Source: Tritrichomonas musculus (Eukaryota; Parabasalia; Tritrichomonadida; Tritrichomonadidae). Taken from it: DNA of 64,000 nt. The translations under genes were made by a program, and so were the position numbers. The stretch covers positions 10,106,001 to 10,170,000 of the forward strand of contig JAPFFF010000001.1 in assembly GCA_039105265.1 (NCBI GenBank). Reading direction: 5' to 3'. The notes beneath the pieces are model-generated. The model did no database searches, was not told where the DNA came from, and worked only from the letters and a program-made list of their open reading frames with translations. Numbering within the stretch: the stretch's first letter is position 1; every line of letters starts with the position of its first letter. Of this stretch, positions 1-11,600 are shown piece after piece.

Positions 1-2559
1 ACAAAGCCAGCTGAAAATCCGCAATCGCCATCCAAGCCGCAAGCGCAGCAAAGGCCTTCATCGCAGGCATCGCCATCCAAGCAGTCCTCCAATCAGCAAG
101 CTGGAAAGGCAAGCTCAAAGTCATCAACGCAGCCGCAGCAAACCAGCGCAAATGCCAAACCATCTTCTCAGCAGCAGGCATCAGCGAGCACAGTCAACAA
201 CAACAGCGGTTCAAAGTCTGCTGATTCATCTCCATCGAAGCCTTCAAATGTCAGCACGAATAGTAACGGTTCAAAGTCTGCTGATTCATCTCCATCGAAG
301 CCTTCTTTTGCTGCTCAGGTTTCATCCTCACAGGGCCAGTGCAGTGTTGGTGGCAAGCAAGAGGCGATTGTTCCTGTTCCTTCAAAGAAATTGTCTTTTG
401 CCAAGTCTCAGCCGATTCCGTCGAATCTTTTGCAGCCTTCATCGAGTCCGCAGAAAGGTCTGTCGTCCACAGCAAAGATTCAGCAGTCTCTCTCCAACTC
501 GGCGAGGATCGCAAACACATCCTCCACTGTTCTCTACTCGTCGGAGAGCGATGCAAACCTCGCCAATGCAGCTCAAGGTGACCAAGATGCAGCACCTTCG
601 AAGCACCGAAAACTTCGCCGAAGGCGTCGAAGGCATTCTCACTCAGCGCGCACCACGCAGTCGCTTCCAAGCTCAGTCAACAGCTCCGATGTTGAGAGCG
701 ACACTGAAAACGAGAATGAAGGCACAAGCAATAGTTCGCATAGAAGACGAAGACGTCGTCATCATCATTCGATCAAGTCTTCATCACAAGTCATCTCCCT
801 TCCTCAGCGCCCTGCGTCAGACAAGGCGAATCCGTTCTCCCAGTCGCAGCCTCTTCCAAAGCTTGTCAGAAACCAGCCGAAGACAAAGAAGAAGGTCGAC
901 AAAGTCGAGCATCCCGAGCCTCTTCCGCATCTTCCAAACAACAACTCAGGTCGGCAAAGTCCTCGCAACTTGCAGCGCAACAATGCACGCAATGATGATC
1001 AAAGCAGCATGGCTCCCAAGGCTGGTTTTGAAAAGCCAAAACTCGTCTTCAACACGATCTACACATCGCCTAACGAAGATGATGTTTCAAATCAGCCCGC
1101 TGAATCAAACGAAGAAAGCGTCATTGAATATGACGATAAGAAGAAAGTCGACCTTGTTCCGCAGATAACACTTGAGGTGTCGAAAGAAGAGCAGCGCATC
1201 CCTTTAGGCGGCGGCGAGCAACAGTTATCAAGTTCAGCGCCACTTTTGGTGTCCGAGTCACTTCAAGAGCTTCCAAGTCCAAAAGGTGGCACAAGCAAGA
1301 GCAACAGCCTGAGAAGCAGCCACGACAGCAAGTCATCAAAGAGCAACAGCACAAATAGTCTCAACACAACCAAGAACAGCAGCATGGACGACACAAACAA
1401 ATCATTGGACGACACAAACAAATCATTGGACGACACAAACAAATCATTGGACGACACAACTAAATCATCGAATAGCGAGAATAATGATTTGGGCGCTACA
1501 ACAAACAGTTTGAATATTAATCTTAGTGATGATGACAATGTAAATCAAAAGTCCTCCGAATTGTTGTCAAGCACTCAGCCTATTCAAGGCTCTTCGAACT
1601 CGTCTGGGCACAACACGAGTGTGAATGCGCCACCTTCATTCAACACTAGCAAGATACAACAGCCACCTTCACCGACACCTAGAATTAGTGTGAAGTTTAC
1701 ATTGCCGCCAAACTTTAAGCCTAGGCCTCGTCCGAAGACGTCAAGATCTGTTTATGAGGACAATGAAGTCTACGTTCCAACGAACGATAATGATGAGGAG
1801 AACAACTTATCAAAGACATTCCAAGAGCCAACAGATTTCACAAAAGCTTGCAAGATTCCTCTTTCTTATCTTCTTGAGAACTTGAAGGATGCAAATGAAG
1901 ATAATAATAATTGGGAAGAAGAGGAATTAAATAATGACGATGATTATGATAGTTCTAATTTTTCAGAGCCTACTGACTTCTCAAAAGCTTATCGTTTTCC
2001 TATCAAATATTTAACGGACCAAATTAAAGATAGCGATATTGATGAGGAAGAAGATATTAATAATAATATTGACGAAAATATAAATGAAGAAGAAGAAGAA
2101 GAAATGGATGAAAACAATAATAGTGGATCATTTTCAAATAGTGGAAGTAACGTTATTAATTTTGATGATTTAGCACTTTCAAGTTCGATTAAAGGTTCAC
2201 TTCATGAAGATGAACAACAAATGATTTCTAATGAAGCAAAGAGAGGATCTAATTATACAATCGTTTCATTAGCTTTAAAGGCTAAAGATATTCTTGATGA
2301 TGTTAAAGATATCCTTGATAAGAATCGTGATGAACATTTTATACTCGCTGTTTCTCCTTTCAATATGAGTGTTGAAGCTATTTATATTTTGAATAAGAAG
2401 ACAAACAAAATGAATAAAATTTGGGGTAAAAATGATCCTGATGTTGTGACTGATTCTGAAATTGGAGAATTTTATACTATTTCTAGAGAAACAAAGAAAT
2501 TCATCCCTTTAAACAACGTATCAAATCTTTCGATTAACGTTGACGCGGTTGCAATTTAA
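1..2559 (+). CDS. CAMSAP/Patronin-like protein with C-terminal CKK domain (5' partial)
   Basis: The frame is open from base 1, so the gene starts outside the window; 852 residues are visible. About residues 750-852 fit the CKK domain of CAMSAP/Patronin proteins, which binds microtubule minus ends: an N-terminal helix, the strand EHFILAV, then AIYILN, the segment FYTISRETKKFIPL, and the terminal VDAVAI, matching the family's LYKYNSDRKQFSHIP and SVDAITI. The rest is low complexity, rich in Ser, Asn, Lys and Pro, with basic Arg/His clusters and an acidic Asp/Glu/Asn stretch before the CKK. Two copies of a motif EPTDF(T/S)KA..(I/F)P..YL lie near 1825-1890 and 1966-2031. A calponin-homology domain, usual at the N terminus of animal CAMSAPs, is not in the visible part. 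The 5' half is much richer in GC than the 3' half. The likely role, stabilising non-centrosomal microtubule ends, is inferred from the family. Confidence 0.8.
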   Translation, partial: TKPAENPQSPSKPQAQQRPSSQASPSKQSSNQQAGKASSKSSTQPQQTSANAKPSSQQQASASTVNNNSGSKSADSSPSKPSNVSTNSNGSKSADSSPSKPSFAAQVSSSQGQCSVGGKQEAIVPVPSKKLSFAKSQPIPSNLLQPSSSPQKGLSSTAKIQQSLSNSARIANTSSTVLYSSESDANLANAAQGDQDAAPSKHRKLRRRRRRHSHSARTTQSLPSSVNSSDVESDTENENEGTSNSSHRRRRRRHHHSIKSSSQVISLPQRPASDKANPFSQSQPLPKLVRNQPKTKKKVDKVEHPEPLPHLPNNNSGRQSPRNLQRNNARNDDQSSMAPKAGFEKPKLVFNTIYTSPNEDDVSNQPAESNEESVIEYDDKKKVDLVPQITLEVSKEEQRIPLGGGEQQLSSSAPLLVSESLQELPSPKGGTSKSNSLRSSHDSKSSKSNSTNSLNTTKNSSMDDTNKSLDDTNKSLDDTNKSLDDTTKSSNSENNDLGATTNSLNINLSDDDNVNQKSSELLSSTQPIQGSSNSSGHNTSVNAPPSFNTSKIQQPPSPTPRISVKFTLPPNFKPRPRPKTSRSVYEDNEVYVPTNDNDEENNLSKTFQEPTDFTKACKIPLSYLLENLKDANEDNNNWEEEELNNDDDYDSSNFSEPTDFSKAYRFPIKYLTDQIKDSDIDEEEDINNNIDENINEEEEEEMDENNNSGSFSNSGSNVINFDDLALSSSIKGSLHEDEQQMISNEAKRGSNYTIVSLALKAKDILDDVKDILDKNRDEHFILAVSPFNMSVEAIYILNKKTNKMNKIWGKNDPDVVTDSEIGEFYTISRETKKFIPLNNVSNLSINVDAVAI
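207..306 (+). repeat. 60-bp direct repeat inside the CKK-protein gene
   Basis: Forty identical bases at 207-246 recur at 267-306, a 60-bp period. They encode the repeated peptide GSKSADSSPSKPS. It is an in-frame coding minisatellite in a disordered region. Confidence 0.8.
1387..1470 (+). repeat. 21-bp coding tandem repeat, four copies (DDTNKSL)
   Basis: Four head-to-tail 21-bp units encode DDTNKSL, DDTNKSL, DDTNKSL and DDTTKSS. The first three are identical at DNA level, so the array expanded recently or is being homogenised. Confidence 0.9.
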
Positions 2560-2802
2560 TTGCGATTTTAAGCTTTCTTTTATTACGATATAATGTTTTT
2601 ATTTGTTAGATAATTATTTTTAAAAAATATATATATATTCGAAATTTACTTTTTTGTTATATATATCATATTAATAAACTATTTAATCTATTAATATATC
2701 AATAATATTATTTTTTAGGATATAAGTTAAAAAGTTTTTTTATTGAGAAAATTATTATTAATATATATAAACAAAAAGGAATTAAGGATACTATTGTTTC
2801 TT

Positions 2803-4017
2803 TCATTGCTCCTTTTGTTTTGACTCGAATTTTTTGAAACAAATAGCTAGGAGGATAGAAAGAGCAGTTATGCCACCTAGAATATAGATAAGAGGTAAAA
2901 TATTAATTGTGAATGGAACGCCTTCACAAATTTCAGTGTTCATCATTTGAAGTCTAAGTGAAGTTCGTTGGGTTCTATTAAATAAGCAATATCTTTTTAT
3001 AACCTTTAAATCACCATCTCGAATGTTTGGTTGATTGAAAACGCATTGGTTAAGAAGAAGTGCTGATTCTCCAATTGGTATTGTAGAAGAAGGTTTCAAA
3101 AAGTGTGTAGTTGTTAAATTGGCATCATTATTAAGAAAAACGAATTCTGAAATAACGAGTTGAGTATTTTCAAGTCTAAAAACGCCATAAAGGCAAGAGC
3201 AATTAACAATGTTACCCATTGATATTTCATGTTTTTCTTTTACAGAATAGAATCCCATCATTGAACCTGCAATTTGATCAAATAAGGTTATGGCTCTGAT
3301 AACAAGAGCTGCGCTATCTTCAGATACTGGACCACCAAATAATGTTCCGTAATTCATAGAGTAATTTTGATTGTTAAGGCGTTGATTTCCTCCTTTAAGA
3401 TATAAAACGCCATTTTCGACAGGTGTTGGATAGTTAATTGGACTTTGGAAGAAAGAGCTAAATATAAGAGAAACTTCACCATCTGTTTTTGAATATATGC
3501 TAGCTCCATAGCTGCTATTTGTGCAATTGCATAGTGAAAAGCAACAATAAGAACTCCAAAAGCGAGATGATTCAGAGTAAATGGCACCACCATGATAGTT
3601 GCACGAGCAGTTAAGAAAAGTGCACCAGTTTACGTTAGATTCATGGCAATTTCTAGCAATTACCAAAGCCCCGCCGCTTATCTTAGATGTACAATTTACA
3701 AATGTGCAAGATCTAACTGTGAACTTATTTTTTGATGTAACGTATGTTGATAAGATTGGTTGAGATTCGAGTAACTCAGGTTGAGAAATAGAAGAGCCAT
3801 CGGTATCGATAACTGTATTCAAAAAGTTACTAAATTTACTGTTTGTAAAAATGAGTGAATATTTTGAGCTTCTTGGAGTATTTAAAAATGAATTAAATGA
3901 ATGCGAAAAGAAACTGTTTGAAAGCGTAAAATGAATTGGAACAGATTGATGAGTAAGTTGGAATGAAGGAGAAGAAAGAGATGATATTGCGAATAAGTGA
4001 AGTATGGTCGTGTTCAT
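2803..4017 (-). CDS. Type I surface protein with Pmp-like GGA(I/L) beta-helix repeats
   Basis: 404 residues starting at the ATG at 4017; a slightly longer frame upstream has only a TTG start. The N terminus (MNTTILHLFAISSLSSPSFQ) looks like a cleaved signal peptide. The middle is rich in Cys, Asn and Ser and carries repeats such as CTFVNCTSKISGGALVI and CTFLNCSCNYHGGAIYS. These recall the FxxN and GGA(I/L/V) repeats of chlamydial polymorphic membrane proteins, a family known from Trichomonas surface proteins. The C terminus has a hydrophobic helix (PLIYILGGITALSILLAICF) followed by a short basic tail, so the predicted topology is type I with an extracellular beta-helix. Many N-x-S/T sites suit glycosylation. 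A role in contact with host or bacterial surfaces is inferred. It is shorter than most family members. Confidence 0.65.
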   Translation of the reverse strand: MNTTILHLFAISSLSSPSFQLTHQSVPIHFTLSNSFFSHSFNSFLNTPRSSKYSLIFTNSKFSNFLNTVIDTDGSSISQPELLESQPILSTYVTSKNKFTVRSCTFVNCTSKISGGALVIARNCHESNVNWCTFLNCSCNYHGGAIYSESSRFWSSYCCFSLCNCTNSSYGASIYSKTDGEVSLIFSSFFQSPINYPTPVENGVLYLKGGNQRLNNQNYSMNYGTLFGGPVSEDSAALVIRAITLFDQIAGSMMGFYSVKEKHEISMGNIVNCSCLYGVFRLENTQLVISEFVFLNNDANLTTTHFLKPSSTIPIGESALLLNQCVFNQPNIRDGDLKVIKRYCLFNRTQRTSLRLQMMNTEICEGVPFTINILPLIYILGGITALSILLAICFKKFESKQKEQ

Positions 4018-5652
4018 TTGATTTTTAACCAATAATTGAATTGCCAAAAGAAAAAATTCTTTTTACTTTTCAATTTTCAATTCAAAAAATGCTATATTCT
4101 TTTAAAACTAAGGTTTTGAGAAACCGCTCAAAAATTCTGAAATTTGAATCCCCTTTCAAATTAAACTCAATTATTTGAGAGGGGAATATAAATGCTTTCT
4201 AAAACGTTCCAGTAAATAATTAAGATAATATCATTATTACCATTATATTATTCACTCCAAAGTGGAAATGATATATGATATCTTTTTGAGTGAAAAAAAA
4301 GAAATATGGCTATTATTAAGATTATTATATTAATTTTCACTAACCTATAGTTTTCTAATCAACCTCAAAATAATGATATATTAAGACCATTTTTATCCAT
4401 TTTACATATTTACTTAAGATTTTTAGCTTTTATTATAATTATTTAATTCTTTAATTTATTCCAAGTTTGATATTTTATGTAAAAAACAGTTTTATCACTA
4501 TATAATGAGTACACATGCATGATATAGATGAGTTAAAAATCTTATTATACATTAAATTATAGTAAAATTAAGTAAAGCTTCTTATTTTGTCGATTACTTC
4601 TATTAAAAAAGAGATTTTTAAATTTTAGCACAGATTTATCAACTCATATGTATTGATGAAACATAATAGCTATAAAATAAATATTAATATTTAATTCAGA
4701 TAAGAATTAAGTTTTGCATAATTTGTTCAATTGATATAATTTTCCATAATATTTTCAAATTATTTCTAATATTATATTAGTAATATTAATAATTTATTTT
4801 TAAATGTAATAAGCTAGTACAAATTAAAATATTCAATAATATATAAAATTGATTTTGTATATTTTACAAATTATATTTTCAATTAAAAATCGGTTAATAA
4901 AACATAAGTGCTTTTCATTTATTTTAGTTTTAATTGCGGATTTATATATATATATTATATATATAAAATTCAAAATAATATGTATATTTATTTATATCTT
5001 TAAATAAATCTTCATATAATATTTATTCTCCAAGATATTTATCATTTTTTTTTATATCACTAATTATATAACACAGAAAAAGTGGAAATAACGATCAGAA
5101 AAATGTTTGTCAACAATTTGTTTTAATCGAATTATCAAAGAGAACTTTGGATTCCTTCTAAGCAGCCAAAGAAATTAAATAATTTAATTTTTCATCAATA
5201 ATTATGATTTCTAAACATTATTATCTGATAATATCTAAGATAATTGTTTTTATTTGCTATCTGACTTTTATATTGAAATATGTAAAGAAGTAATTATCAA
5301 AGATTTTGTCTAATAGAAAAAAAAGAAATTTATCACCAACTGATTCTTTTTGATTAATTGAAAAATAAAAATTTTTATTCATAAAAGATCAAGTAATGAG
5401 TATATAATAAATATAATATACTCAATAATCCTATATTGATTAAGTTTTTAAATTTAGAGATTAGCAATACAGATAATGATAAAATGTTGATTTCAATAGA
5501 GTCAGATTTTTCTATCATTAATTTGAATTGATGTTATTGAAAAAATTCATAAATATTCTATATTCATTAAACTTTTTAATACAAATAGTTTAATAATTGA
5601 GATAAAGTAAATCAATATACTTTTCAAAATTTACTAATTCAAAAGGTGAAAC
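4018..5652. other. AT-rich divergent intergenic region
   Basis: About 1.6 kb between the divergent surface-protein and BEACH genes; presumably holds both promoters. No gene or RNA was recognised. Near 4147-4190 CCCCTTTCAAA is answered by TTTGAGAGGGG, an imperfect inverted repeat close to the surface-protein start. A TATATA-type alternating tract lies near 4940-4965. Confidence 0.6.
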
Positions 5653-8600
5653 ATGAATTTGTCTTTAATTGAGCACCATGGAGGAGATTTGACGCAATTA
5701 ATATGGGTAAAGTACTTTACAATGCCTTGTAAGCTTCAGAAAAACGCAAAAGTTGAGCAAACTGCGCTTGAAAATTTTATTTCTTCTTTCAATTATGTCC
5801 CTGCCACTCCGCGTTCTGTTAAAAAGAAAATAGAAAAAGCAAAAAATGTCGTAGAACTTGAAGAATCATTAGCAGATCTTTTCAATTTCAAAAATATTCC
5901 AATGATGAATGTCCTTTTTTTCTGTCAACTTATTCTAGAACAAAAATCGATGGTCCAACATTCGCCATATTTACTATATATTCCACATTACGTGATGCGA
6001 GGTTTTATAGCGATATCATATAATTTACAATCAACATTACATCAATATATAATTGGTGAAAAAATAGAAAATTTTCAGCCTGATCTTTGGAAATTTATAC
6101 ATCTTCCGCTTTTATACCTTCTTCATGACAATGGGGAATTTTTTGACGATACAATCAAAATAATTGATAAATTTTTAAATGCTTTTACCTGCATTGATAC
6201 TATTTTTAAATTACCTGCAAACGATCCTCTTCGAACCGCCTATTTTTCTTTTCTTAATTTAATTCTCAGTTCATTTAGTATCGAATTAACTCGAGGATCT
6301 TCAAAATGTATGGATTTTTTGATTTGTTCTTATTTAACAACCTCTGATAAAATAACTCAAATTACAGAATCGCATGAAATAATGAAAAGTTCGACTGTAT
6401 TATTCCAAAATTCATTACAATTTCATGACAATATTAACGAATCCAATTTTAAATCATTAATATCTATTTTTACCAACATTTTTTCGCAAATTCCTGAATT
6501 TGTAAAGTCACCAGATAACGACACTTACACATTTATATCTAGTGGATTATCATTATTAACCAAAAATACTCAATACATTGATGACAAAAGTGCCAAACAG
6601 CTCACACAATGTCTAATGAACTTTTTAAGTTGGTTGATTGATCAAATTCCATTCAATGGCCTCTATGAAATTGAACAAAAATCGCAAAAAAAAGAATTAA
6701 AAAAAGACGATCAAATTCCTCTCAAAAAAGATGAAAATGAAGATGAAACCATGGCACTTGAGCATTGGTCTTTTTATTTCTCAAGTGAGTCACTGTTGCC
6801 GCCATCGCCGACATTGAAAGTGAAAAATCCACAAATTTCAAAAATTTTGTTTTCCTTTCAAAAACTGATGATGGCAGCCGAGCATGTCTGCATGACGATT
6901 CTTGAGACATTTCGATGTTGTGTTGATGTTCTTGAAGGTCCCAAGAAGACCGAATTATCGATCTTTTTCTTCACGTCGATTTACGGATCGAAACTTCCAC
7001 TGAATTGTATTTCGCAAGGCTTCATTCTTTTGTCGATGTTTCCTGATGCCTTTCCTGCCTCTTCAGAGGCCACCATCAGTGATCTCAACTGGCAATATCA
7101 TGAGCTCTTTCTTCAATGTTTGTTCAACTTTTCATGTCAAAAGACAGAGAACTTAATCTTTGTCCTAAACACGATTCAAATTCTCATTCACGACATTGAA
7201 TTCAACAAAATCATTGATTTTCTTCAATTTTTCAGATCGTTGTTGCAAGTTGATTCCCAAATCAACTTTATTCATCACTTTCTGGAATCAAACATCATTG
7301 AATCATGCCATTGTGCCATTTTTAAATTGGCCACTGATGGTTCCTTGCTTCGTCAAATAGCGGCACTTCTTCAGACAATCGCTTTAACGCGGCCAGTTGA
7401 AGCCTTTTGTTGTTCAAGTTTCCTTCAATTGATGCACAGCTTCTTATTGATTGATAACGAAGCGACAACTGAAATGATCGCTCCTTGTTTTAAGATTGGA
7501 ATGTCATTGAGTCATTCGCCGCCATTGAAACAAGGACGGTTTGCAGCACAGTCGACACTTGAGCAAGTTTTCACGATATTAAAGCAAACATCTTCATATG
7601 AACAAGACAAAAGAATGACTAATATTTCATTGATGATGGTTTCTTATATAACTGAATCTATTCCTTCATTTGACTTATCAATTTTGGCTGATCTTCTTCG
7701 ACAAGGCTTTTTTGAAACGATAGCAAAAGTGCCATATTATATAAAAACAACTGAATCTTTTTTGGTTGTTATTGAATTGTTTAAAATGTTTAATATGAAG
7801 TTCCCACAAGCGGTTTTAACTATGTTAACGAAAACACAGACACTTTCGATTATTAAAGAAGTTGAAAATTCAGCCAAACAAGTTAAAATGTCAAAAGAAA
7901 TCATTGATACTTTGTTTGGTATTTTGTTTAATGATCAAGTTTTTATTCCGCAAACAAAGAAATTGATACAGAATTCATTGATTATTCCAATGTTGCTTCA
8001 TATCACTGAAGATACTGAATTTGAAGAATATTTAATGGAAACGATTTTACAAATTTGTAAAGCATCTGTTGATAATACATATGAATTCTTTTCTGCTGAC
8101 TTGGTTGGATTTGTCCTCCAAAGAATCATTAAAGAAAAGTATATTGATATAAATATTAACATTTTTAAGTGGGTTTGTCTGCACTTCTTTTCTCCGTTGA
8201 CATTGAATCAATTCTTTAAAGCAATGAGATTGCCTTCTGATGGTAAAAAGCATCAATACCATCAATTATTAATGAATACATTCCTCGATTTAATAATTTC
8301 TGATAAGAAACCGCCTGTTTCGAATTATTTTCATTTCCATCAGAAAACAGATGGAATTTCATTGAGACACATTGATAGTGATCTTTTTTCTTTTCCTTTT
8401 TCTTTTGTTACGACATTCAAAATTGAATTACCTCTTCACAATGATCATTTGCCAATTCCTAATTCTGACTTATCAGCAAAAAGTGTCCCAATTGCTGGAT
8501 CTGGACAAACTTTGCTTTCACCAATGATTCCGATTTTAACAATCAAAGAGAAAGATTTGATTTATTTCTCTCTTTTTGTTAGAAATGCTTCCCTTGTTCT

Positions 8601-11600
8601 TGTCCACATGGGACACGTGATTAAAGAACTATCAGTTCCAATTGTAAAGAATCAATGGTATAAATTGTCCATTGTCTTCATGCAATCTTCAATTCAGGTC
8701 TCTGTTCAAGATCATGAATATGAACCAATTCAAGTTTCCAAGCATGATTTTCAGCATCATTTGATGATTTTTTTCGGTTGTTCTGCAAGTATTATTGAAA
8801 CGCCAAATAGTACAAGTGGCACTTTTTCAATTGATAAGAAAAATGATGTTAAAATGAAGACTTCAAATACAGCATCGCAATCGAAGTTGCCTGTTGTTAT
8901 TCTACCTCTACGACAACTTGATTCAACATCAACTTTTCATGAGTTCTTCGGTCCAACAATTTTCATGAAGCATGAATCGATGCAGAAGTTAGAAATGAAT
9001 TATGAGAAGTTGAATACAACTAGAAAACATCCAAAAAGAGCAATTATTACATTTGTTCCTTGGTTTGTTAAGAAAGGAGTCATTAATGATGTGATTGAAC
9101 AAGGTGATTCACATCCATTCTTTGGTTATGCAATTTCATCATATTCAACAATAACATCGATTGTTCAATTTGATGGGATTTTCCAATGTTTTTTTCCTCT
9201 GTTTGTATTAGTTAATCATCCTTTTGATAAGAAAACAGACATTGTTAATGATGAATCTTTTTTATATTCCATTTTAATTTCTTTTCAAAGAATTCTTTCT
9301 TTGTCAGAAAATGTTCAAAGTTACTTCGAGAAACTTGGCGGTTTTCAACTTCTTGTTGGTTTCTTTGGACAAATAAAAGCTGAATTTTTCACAAAGGTTG
9401 TTATTGCTGATTTAGCTTTAATATACAAAATTTTAATGATTGATTCATTGAAGCACCAAATGATTGAATACATATGGTTGAATTTCGATCTGTGGAAAGC
9501 AATGGATGGCGATTTTCAGATAAACTTTTATCAAGAATATTTGCCAATGATTGTTGATAATCAAACTTTAAGAGCAACACAAATTAACTCTTTCGATTTT
9601 ATCTTATACATGATTCAAGATCCATTTCCTGAAAAAGTTCGATATAATCCGCATCTCTTCTTCTTTCCAACAAATAATAATAAAAGAAGAAGAATCGAAT
9701 CAACCAGCCAAAATGACAAGTTGATGAACACTTCATCAGTTGATGAAATCAAGCAAGATGAAAACCAAAATAATTTGTGTCTTGCTACTTTTAATTCAAC
9801 TGAATTAATTGTTAAAGATAAAATTGATTATTTAAACACTCCTTGTAAATTAACTGATGATGAAAAAGTGACAATTCGTAAATTACAATGGGAGTTCTTT
9901 GATCGTTGTATTACTGAAATTCCTTCGGCATCAACGCTTGTCAACGTTGCTATGATAATGTGTTTTCATGAAGATACACAAATAAGATTGCTTGCGTTTG
10001 AATTGATGGAGAAATTTATCAGTTCAAAAAGTCAACTTGTGTCAGTTGTTATGGATATGATAAATGGTTATGAAACCTTTTTATCATTAGTTCTTGATCC
10101 TATTATTGATATTGAATATCATTCAATTAATTGTATGTTTCTTTTGGGTGAAAAAGAAATCGCTGGAAATTATAGAAGTAAAACTGCTGTTGATATTGAT
10201 TCTGCTTCAATGTCATTAATTCTTCTTGTGAATTCATCAAATATTGGTGAAAAAGTTTTCGATCTTTCTCTTCGATTTTTGTTTGATTTCGTTGATAAAG
10301 ATGAAGATTTTGACAAAATTGAACCAATTAAAATGATTAAGATTCTTCCTTTTGTTTTTTATGTATCTAAATTCGGTCGAAAAGAAAAAGTTCTTCAATT
10401 TAAGAAGAAATTAAAAAATTCACTTGAAAAGCATCTTGATTCATTTGTTCGATTTTATGAAAATAAAAGCTGGCCTTATTGGCTGTTTCTTTTTGCAATT
10501 TGTCTTCTTGAGAATCAAACGGACATCAAAGAAATAATTGAGTTTTTATCGTCAGCTTTATTTACTTTGATATTAGATGGAAAAGAATATTGTATCTTTG
10601 AATTCATATCGTTATTAGAACGATTAGAAAAGTACTTCATGATGTCGTTTGATAAGCTAATTGTATTAATATACACGTCGTTGTGTTATAAGATGGAAGA
10701 GAGAAAGATTTTATCACTCAATTTCATCACAATAATGATGAAAGAATTGTTATTTAAATTTAAACGAGAAGGAATTGCTGAGAAAGAAATATATGAAATA
10801 ACATCTGATAAAATGAATGATTTCTTAACTTTCTTCATGAATCAAAATATCAACAATTCTGAATTCCAATTCGATGTAATTAAAAGAACTGATGAAAATA
10901 TTTCTGATTATGTTTTGGACTTCTCGATTTCAATTCTTCGATTTTTATCATTATTAAGTGCTTATGATATTAATAACAGTAACTCTAATAATGCCAATAA
11001 TGCAGGATTAAATATAATTCATCATTCAAAAAGTCGAAATAATGTTCATTTTGTTAGTACTCACATTACTTTATTTGAAAACATTTCTTATTCTTCTTTT
11101 GAATGTTTTTGTTTTGTTTTTAATTTTATTCAGTCTTATGGTAAGCTTGATTATATAAATCAAGCTCAATCAATCCTTGATTCTTCAATAAAAGATATAA
11201 ATAGTTCGAATCCAATTACAATTGTTAGATCACGAACTTCAATGAACAAAACACAAAGTGATTTTTCAAATTTAAATTGGATTTCATCAGGTCTTATTGA
11301 AAATCCTTCTTCTGGAGTTTCGAATAGTACTAATAACTTATCATCTCCTTCTTCGCAATTTGTTAGTTCGCCTTTATTAAATGAGCAAACGTCAGAAAAT
11401 CATAAAAATCAACAAAATGCACAAAGTTCTCCTTCAATTTCATTAATTTCGTTCTTTAAATTGTATTCAACACATTATCATTATAAAATTCTTGAAGATA
11501 AAGTTATGACACCTGACTTAATGAAGCATCATCATGATGAATTCATCATTTTATGCGCAAATAACATATCTGAAATAAGAACGTCTCTTTTGTCAATGAT

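Noticed and set aside
1-1168. Long Arg/Ser-rich frame overlapping the start of the CKK gene
   Set aside because: It lies in another frame over the repetitive coding sequence and has no domain; the frame ending in the CKK domain is the real one.
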